From NCBI GenBank assembly GCA_934654815.1, contig CAKUGU010000011.1:1-55281 (forward strand): DNA of 55,281 nt. The letters run 5' to 3'. The first letter of the stretch is position 1; every line of letters begins with the position of its first letter. Shown here one piece after another: positions 50,577-55,281 of this stretch. The notes beneath the pieces are model-generated. The model did not search any database. It saw only the letters and a list, made by a program, of their open reading frames with translations, and had not been told where the DNA came from. The DNA is from an uncultured Ellagibacter sp. Its GTDB lineage: Bacteria; Actinomycetota; Coriobacteriia; Coriobacteriales; Eggerthellaceae. The translations under genes were made by a program, and so were the position numbers.

Positions 50577-51023
50577 ATGGCTTACTCGAAGATCCTTGTC
50601 GGATACGATTGCTCTCAGGCGGCAACGCGCGCCCTTTCCGATGCATATGAGCTCGTCGACCACCGCATGGCTGACGCGGTCATCGTCCTCATGGTCACTG
50701 ACCCTGAGCGAACGGGAGACCCTGCGTTCAACGCCGCGGCGCGCGCTGCGGGTGTGCTCCTTTCCACCATCGGCGACGAGGAAGAAGCGCTCGGGAATCT
50801 CAAGAAGAGTCTGGGCGACCAGGTTTCGGGTCATGAGGACATAACGACGCTCCGCGTCGCGTTCGGGAAGCCGCAAGACGCGATTCTCTCGGTCGCTGAA
50901 AAGGAAGGCTGTGGGCTCATCGTCATGGGAAGCCGCGGCTTGGGCGCGGTCCGTGCGATGCTCGGCAGCGTAAGCACCGCCGTGCTTCGCGAGTCTTCCA
51001 TCCCCGTGCTCGTGACGAAGTAA
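50577..51023 (+). CDS. universal stress protein (UspA family)
   Basis: 148-aa single-domain Usp. KILVGYDCSQAATRALSDA at the N-terminus and the ATP-binding-type IVMGSRGLGAVRAMLGSVSTAVLRESSIPVLV (G-2x-G-9x-G-S pattern) near the C-terminus. Soluble, probably dimeric. The ATG at 50577 has GCGGGG upstream; a GTG 18 bp earlier has no ribosome binding site. Confidence 0.92.
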   Translation: MAYSKILVGYDCSQAATRALSDAYELVDHRMADAVIVLMVTDPERTGDPAFNAAARAAGVLLSTIGDEEEALGNLKKSLGDQVSGHEDITTLRVAFGKPQDAILSVAEKEGCGLIVMGSRGLGAVRAMLGSVSTAVLRESSIPVLVTK

Positions 51024-51049
51024 CCGACAATTCCTAGCCGTACTGCGCC

Positions 51050-51097
51050 AAGGCGCTCCTCGCACGCATCTATGCTGATGAGGAACGCCTTTCTTTT
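51050..51097 (+). terminator. terminator of the usp gene
   Basis: AAGGCG...TCCTC pairs with GAGGA...CGCCTT with one mismatch, followed by TTCTTTT. Confidence 0.7.
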
Positions 51098-51154
51098 ACC
51101 CTTGACTTTTCCGTGGCGCGCGATTCGGCGCAGGGTGGTTCGGGAAGGCTCGGC

Positions 51155-52108
51155 CTACAGGACGAGCGTCACTGCTCCGCTTGCGAGGATGGCGGCGGCA
51201 TAGAACGCTCCGAGCGCGATGTTGACGCCGCAGATCTGCGCCATCGCCCCGATGCGCGTCTGGGGGGCGAGCGGGTTCTTCAGCAGCGCTTTCAGCAGGG
51301 GATACGACGCCAGAAGCGCGAAGGGGAGAACGATGGCCCCCTTCGTGAAGAACGCGGCGATGATGATCACGACGGCCGCCATCCACGCGAAGATGAACGC
51401 ATGGTAGAGCTTACGGGCACCCGCGCGCCCGAGTCGCGTGGGGAGCGTATGGCGGTCGGCCTCGACGTCCTTCTCGATGTCGCACGTGTTGTTCGTCATC
51501 ATGATGAGGCCGACGCCGATGATCGTCGGGACGGCCCAGAGCAGCATGATGAAATCGAGCGTTCCCGTAAGCGCCTGATAGCAGGCGAGGGGGATGATCC
51601 CGCCCATCACAAGGCCGCTTACCGCTTCGCCGAGCGGCAGGTAGGAGATGGGCGTTTTGCCCGCCGAGTACAGCACGACGAACACCGCGCCGATGACGCC
51701 GAGTACGAGCGGGATCCAACCCGCGATGCAGATGACGTAGGCGCCGAGGACGAATGCAGCCACAAGCAGTCCGATGGCCAGCCGAAGCGCCGATTTCGGA
51801 TTGACGTTGTTGTACACGAGGACGGCGTCGGTCGGGTCGACGTTGTCCTCTTCGCTGTCGGCGCCTTTCACGTAGTCGTAGTAGTCGTTGAAAGTGTTCA
51901 CCGACGACTGCATGAGGATGCAGATGATGAGGAGGATGCACGCCATGGTTGCCGAGATGGCGGGGCTTGTCACTGCGGCGCAGCTCGTTGCTACGAGACA
52001 GGGCAGGATGGCCGCCGGCCAGGTGTGCGGCGCGGCGAGCTCCACTGCCATCTTCAGAGTGAAGCGCTCGTACGAGTCGGTCGGTTTCTTTCGAGATGAG
52101 TCGGTCAT
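51155..52108 (-). CDS. menA: 1,4-dihydroxy-2-naphthoate polyprenyltransferase
   Basis: 317-aa UbiA-family membrane prenyltransferase that attaches the isoprenoid tail to DHNA in menaquinone synthesis. The first Asp-rich motif is NTFNDYYDYVKGADSEED and the second lies in NNTCDIEKDVEADRHTLPTRLG; about eight hydrophobic helices. The ATG at 52108 is taken as start (MTDSSRKKPTDSYERFTL); the upstream extension is doubtful and would run over the divergent promoter. Divergent from a hotdog thioesterase, which could be its pathway partner. Confidence 0.92.
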   Translation of the reverse strand: MTDSSRKKPTDSYERFTLKMAVELAAPHTWPAAILPCLVATSCAAVTSPAISATMACILLIICILMQSSVNTFNDYYDYVKGADSEEDNVDPTDAVLVYNNVNPKSALRLAIGLLVAAFVLGAYVICIAGWIPLVLGVIGAVFVVLYSAGKTPISYLPLGEAVSGLVMGGIIPLACYQALTGTLDFIMLLWAVPTIIGVGLIMMTNNTCDIEKDVEADRHTLPTRLGRAGARKLYHAFIFAWMAAVVIIIAAFFTKGAIVLPFALLASYPLLKALLKNPLAPQTRIGAMAQICGVNIALGAFYAAAILASGAVTLVL

Positions 52109-52202
52109 TTGTTCGTAGATTTCTTTCCCGGGCGCTCGTTTCGCGTCCGATGCGTTACCATGCAACCATTCATTGTACCGTTTTCGGGAGGTTCTGCCTG
52201 CT

Positions 52203-52643
52203 ATGCGTCTTAATGTTCCCATTTCCGTCCGCTACGGCGAAACCGATATGATGGGCGTGGTGTACCACGCCAACTACATTCTCTATTTCGAGGATGCGCG
52301 AGAACAGTATCTTCGCAAGCTGGACTTTCCGTATTCGGTGCTTGAGAAGCGGGGTCTGATTTCGCCGGTTCTCCATGTCGAATGCGATTACGGCGAGTCG
52401 CTGCGCTACGGGGACGACGTCATCGTGCAGCTTGCGGTGACCGCGCTCAAGGCGACGCGCGTGCAGTTCCGCTATCGCATTTTCGCGAACGGCGCCGACG
52501 TCGATAACGACAAGCCGTTCGCGACGGGCATGAGCGAGCATTGCCTCGTCGAGCGCGACGGCTTCAAACCGGTGAGCATGAAGAAGGCGACGCCCGAGCT
52601 CTACGAGCGCTATAAAGCGGCGCTTGAACCCGATTTCCACTGA
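52203..52643 (+). CDS. YbgC/FadM-like acyl-CoA thioesterase (4HBT hotdog)
   Basis: 146-aa single hotdog domain with the catalytic signature VRYGETDMMGVVYHANYILYFEDARE (Asp in GETD, as in 4-hydroxybenzoyl-CoA thioesterase). GGGAGG precedes the ATG by 11 nt. Divergent from menA and therefore a candidate DHNA-CoA thioesterase (MenI role); general acyl-CoA hydrolysis is the alternative. Sixteen bp upstream of the acetamidase gene. Confidence 0.88.
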   Translation: MRLNVPISVRYGETDMMGVVYHANYILYFEDAREQYLRKLDFPYSVLEKRGLISPVLHVECDYGESLRYGDDVIVQLAVTALKATRVQFRYRIFANGADVDNDKPFATGMSEHCLVERDGFKPVSMKKATPELYERYKAALEPDFH

Positions 52644-52658
52644 TCAGAAAGGAACGCC

Positions 52659-53555
52659 ATGATTGAACTGAACGATGAGAAGACGCTGTTCTTCTTCGAT
52701 CGTGATTTGGAGCCGGCGCTTACCGTGCCGTCCGGCGAGACGGTGCGCATTCGCACGAAGGACTGCTTCAGCAACCAGCTGCAGGGCCCTGAGGATCAGA
52801 TGAACGACATCGACTGGGATGCGGTGAACCCCGCGACCGGCCCGGTTTACGTCGAGGGCGCGAAGGCGGGCGGTGCGCTGAAGGTTTCGATCGATGCTAT
52901 CGAGCTCGATGGACAGACCTGCTCGTGCACAGGCAAGGACGAGGGCCCGTGTGGCGACCGCTTCGCCGATTGGGCGACGCATTACTGCAAGGTCGACGGC
53001 GACAAGCTTGTGTGGGATGAGCGGCTGAGCATCCCGCTTTCTCCGATGATCGGCGTGATCGGCGTCGCTCCCGAAGGCGAACCGGTGAACTGCGGCACGC
53101 CTGGTAAGCACGGCGGCAACATGGACAATACCGCCATCACCGCAGGTGCGACGCTCTATTTCCCCGTTGCTGTCGACGGCGCGCTGTTCGGGTGCGGTGA
53201 CATGCATGCGGCGATGGGGGACGGTGAGATCAGCGTCTCGGGCGCCGAGGTCGCAGGATACGCGACGGTCACGCTGACGGCGATGCCCGAGCTTTCGCTT
53301 GCGAACCCGCTTATCGAGAACGAGACGCATCTCGGCATCATCGTGTCGGCCGAGTCGCTCGATAAGGCGGCTGAACTGGCTGTTCAGCAGATGGTCGATT
53401 TGCTTGCTTCGCGTACGAAGGAATCTGAGGCCGACCTCGTGATGCTCCTGTCGCTCGTAGCCGACGTCGAGGTGTGCCAGATGGTCGACCCGCAGAAGAC
53501 GGTGCGTTTCATGGTTCCGAAGTACGTCCTCGATTCCATCGGGTTCACGCTGTAA
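52659..53555 (+). CDS. acetamidase/formamidase family protein
   Basis: 298-aa FmdA/AmdA-type amidase that hydrolyses small amides to acid and ammonia. The GNMDNTAITAGATLYFPVAVDGALFGCGDMHAAMGDGEISVSG(AEV) block is the family hallmark. Length is typical of the short prokaryotic form. AAAGGAAC lies 5 nt before the ATG. May be cotranscribed with the thioesterase. Confidence 0.9.
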   Translation: MIELNDEKTLFFFDRDLEPALTVPSGETVRIRTKDCFSNQLQGPEDQMNDIDWDAVNPATGPVYVEGAKAGGALKVSIDAIELDGQTCSCTGKDEGPCGDRFADWATHYCKVDGDKLVWDERLSIPLSPMIGVIGVAPEGEPVNCGTPGKHGGNMDNTAITAGATLYFPVAVDGALFGCGDMHAAMGDGEISVSGAEVAGYATVTLTAMPELSLANPLIENETHLGIIVSAESLDKAAELAVQQMVDLLASRTKESEADLVMLLSLVADVEVCQMVDPQKTVRFMVPKYVLDSIGFTL

Positions 53556-53589
53556 GCGCAAACAGCTCTGTATACAACTGCCATTTCGC

Positions 53590-53620
53590 AGCAGGCCCCG
53601 TCATGCGACGGGGCCTGCTT
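53590..53620 (+). terminator. terminator after the acetamidase gene
   Basis: AGCAGGCCCCGTC pairs with GACGGGGCCTGCT (13 bp, 4-nt loop), followed by TTGG. Confidence 0.8.
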
Positions 53621-53781
53621 TGGCGTAAGCATTGTGTTTTGACGGGGATGGAAGCCTATCGAGTGGGAGTAGCTGATATAAGGCGATTCCAAGCCTCTGA
53701 CCTGCACGAGCGGGTCGAGGGCTTTCTGTTTGGCGACCTTAGGGCAACCTTTGCGAGCTCTACGCCCGAGATGGGGGATGT

Positions 53782-53812
53782 GCGTGAACAGAGGGCGTAC
53801 CCCTGTTCACGC
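53782..53812. promoter_or_regulatory. 10-bp inverted repeat upstream of the acetyltransferase
   Basis: GCGTGAACAG (53782-53791) and CTGTTCACGC (53803-53812) are perfect inverted copies 11 bp apart; the spacer GGG/CCC also pairs. It lies 42 bp before the acetyltransferase ATG, so it could be an operator or leader hairpin. The rest of the gap 53621-53781 shows nothing distinct. Confidence 0.45.
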
Positions 53813-53854
53813 CCGTAAAATGGGTAATGCTACGATTGAAGGGAGACGCGCTTG

Positions 53855-54460
53855 ATGACGGAAGAGGAAAAGCTCGACGCCGGGCTACCGTACGATTTTT
53901 GGGATCCGGGCGTCGATGGACGTAAGGCCGGTGCAATCAAGTTTTGTCGCGAACTGCGCCGGCTTCAGGATGCCGATGCGTCGAATGAGGAGGTAGCTGC
54001 GTTGGTCAAGGGTGCTTTTGGCTCGGTGGGGCGCGACGTGACGATCTGTCCAGGCTTTATGTGCGACAACGGCAAGAACATCCATGTTGGCGATCAGTTC
54101 CTCGCCAACTACAACGTGACGATCCTCGATATCATGCCGGTACATATTGGCGACTACGTGATGATCGGCCCCAACACGCTCATCTCGACGGTCAACCATC
54201 CCATCACGCCCAAGGGGCGCCGCGAGCACTTGGGCATTGGCAAGCCGGTGACGATCGGCAACGATGTGTGGCTCGGTGGCAGCGTGACGATCTGCCCGGG
54301 CGTGACCATCGGCAACAACGTGGTCGTGGCGGCGGGAGCTGTCGTGACCAAGGACGTGCCCGACAACAGTCTGGTGGGCGGCGTGCCGGCGAAGCTCATC
54401 CGAACAATCGAAAACGATATCGAGTCTGAGATGTTGCGGAACCGAGAGGGGCTCTCATGA
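53855..54460 (+). CDS. hexapeptide-repeat O-acetyltransferase (maltose/galactoside acetyltransferase type)
   Basis: 201-aa left-handed beta-helix acetyltransferase. A helical N-terminal Mac domain is followed by hexapeptide repeats; the catalytic His is in STVNHPITPKGR, and the end IGNDVWLGGSVTICPGVTIGNNVVVAAGAVVTKDVPDNSLVGGVPAKLI is diagnostic. AAGGGAG precedes; ATG at 53855 chosen over TTG at 53852. Base composition is less GC-rich than in the rest of the window, suggesting transfer. Overlaps the phzF pseudogene by 4 bp. Confidence 0.9.
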   Translation: MTEEEKLDAGLPYDFWDPGVDGRKAGAIKFCRELRRLQDADASNEEVAALVKGAFGSVGRDVTICPGFMCDNGKNIHVGDQFLANYNVTILDIMPVHIGDYVMIGPNTLISTVNHPITPKGRREHLGIGKPVTIGNDVWLGGSVTICPGVTIGNNVVVAAGAVVTKDVPDNSLVGGVPAKLIRTIENDIESEMLRNREGLS

Positions 54461-55244
54461 AGCAGTACATTGTCGATGCGTTTACCGATCGGATTTTTCA
54501 TGGCAATCAGGCCGCCATCTGTATGATGGATCGCTGGATTCCCGAAAACCTGATGATGGATATAACGAGGGAAAACAATTTTTCGGAAACCGCTTTCGCC
54601 GTCAAAGAAGGACCGAAATATCACCTGCGCTGGTTTACCCCGGGTGGTGAAATCGATTTGTGCGGGCATGCACGTTAGCTTGCGCCTATGTGTTGTTCAG
54701 GTTTTATGATTCCGATGCATCGAAGATTGTCTTCACGACCTTGAGTGGAGACTTGATGGTCAAGCGGGAGCACGGGCTCCTGCAAATGGAATTTCCTGCG
54801 TACGAGCTCAGGCGAGTTCCAGTCGTGGACGCCATGGGCGAAGCACTGGGCGCCATGCCGTCGGAAGCCTATATGGGGCGCGACCTGCTCTGCATATTCG
54901 ACGATGAAGAGACGGTGAGAAACCTACATCCGGATATGTCGAAATTGCTTGAGCTGGATGGCTTGCTTGTACACGTTACGGCGCCGGGGGATGATGCCGA
55001 TTCCGTTTCGCGCAGTTTTGCTCCCAAGCTCGATGTTGAGGAGGACCCTGTATGCGGGTCGGGGCATTGTCATATCGCCCCGTACTGGGCACAACGGCTC
55101 GACAAGGATGAGATCGTGGCCTACCAGGCATCCCAACGCGGTGGCACGCTTTATTGCAAGGTTGCAGGAAATCGAGTGTTCTTGTCTGGCAAAGCAGTGC
55201 TTTTTTCCGAGTGCGAACTGAATATGAATGCCGAAGAGAAATAG
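54457..55244 (+). pseudogene. PhzF-family isomerase gene, frameshifted
   Basis: Two adjacent reading frames together encode one PhzF-like protein. Frame 1 (54457-54678) covers residues 1-73 with the catalytic Glu44 in ENNFSETAF and ends GGEIDLCGHAR-stop. Frame 2 resumes at LACAYVLF and runs to 55244 with EEDPVCGSGHCHIAPYWA. One extra A after 54672 would restore GHATLACAYVLF, so a single-base deletion is the likely cause. It may be a real mutation or a sequencing/assembly error. The gene overlaps the acetyltransferase stop (ATGA). Composition is again less GC-rich than the left of the window. Confidence 0.85.
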
Positions 55245-55281
55245 GGCAACGCAATCAAGGGTCCATCTTTGCTCTGTCAAT

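Overview
The window is about 55 kb of GC-rich, densely coded, strongly plus-strand-biased bacterial chromosome. The gene set (MenA, type III pantothenate kinase, UDP-galactopyranose mutase, short E. coli-type GluQ, Ech-type hydrogenase, paired PaaK/ACT genes) and the frequent TTG and GTG starts preceded by good ribosome binding sites suggest an anaerobic actinobacterium of the Coriobacteriia, probably an Eggerthellaceae member. No rRNA or marker gene is present, so this placement is inference from gene content and style.

Layout. 1-217: non-coding edge with a 23-bp direct repeat and two terminator hairpins. 218-5935: HAD phosphatase, tRNA-Val(GAC), a one-TM protein, a TerC exporter behind what looks like a yybP-ykoY (Mn2+) riboswitch, tRNA-Leu(GAG), a lipid kinase and RNase D. 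6066-11185: membrane Zn-protease, exonuclease VII (xseA-xseB), ackA, and pta facing ackA. 11392-15929: cell-surface block with glf, a family 2 glycosyltransferase, and a 687-aa protein that joins two winged-helix+enzyme units (LicA-like choline kinase and LicC-like cytidylyltransferase). 15968-24512: coaX, dinB, degV, a sugar-type binding lipoprotein and a 1295-aa hybrid histidine kinase. 24700-31480: ileS, lspA, an RluD-family synthase, hemH and coaBC, closely packed, then tRNA-Pro(GGG).

32031-37676 is a complete six-subunit Ech-type group 4 [NiFe] hydrogenase in canonical order (echABCDEF), with both Ni-binding CxxC motifs intact and an EchD enlarged by a charged repeat tail. A RhaD-like aldolase follows. 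38806-41566: phosphatidyltransferase and VanW-family protein. 41643-49494 holds two PaaK-ACT pairs bracketing a D,D-carboxypeptidase, an FHA protein and indolepyruvate:ferredoxin oxidoreductase (iorAB). 49596-53555: gluQ, universal stress protein, menA (minus strand), a divergent hotdog thioesterase and an acetamidase/formamidase. The right end (53855-55244) is a less GC-rich pair: a hexapeptide acetyltransferase and a phzF gene broken by one missing base.

Taken together: arylpyruvate oxidation by IorAB would yield reduced ferredoxin and aryl-CoA; PaaK-type enzymes could interconvert aryl-CoA and aryl acid with ATP; Ech could reoxidise ferredoxin to H2 with ion pumping; AckA/Pta give ATP from acetyl-CoA. 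The window therefore reads as an amino-acid-fermenting, H2-evolving energy module embedded in housekeeping and envelope genes. The pathway link is inferred from gene content, not shown by the sequence.
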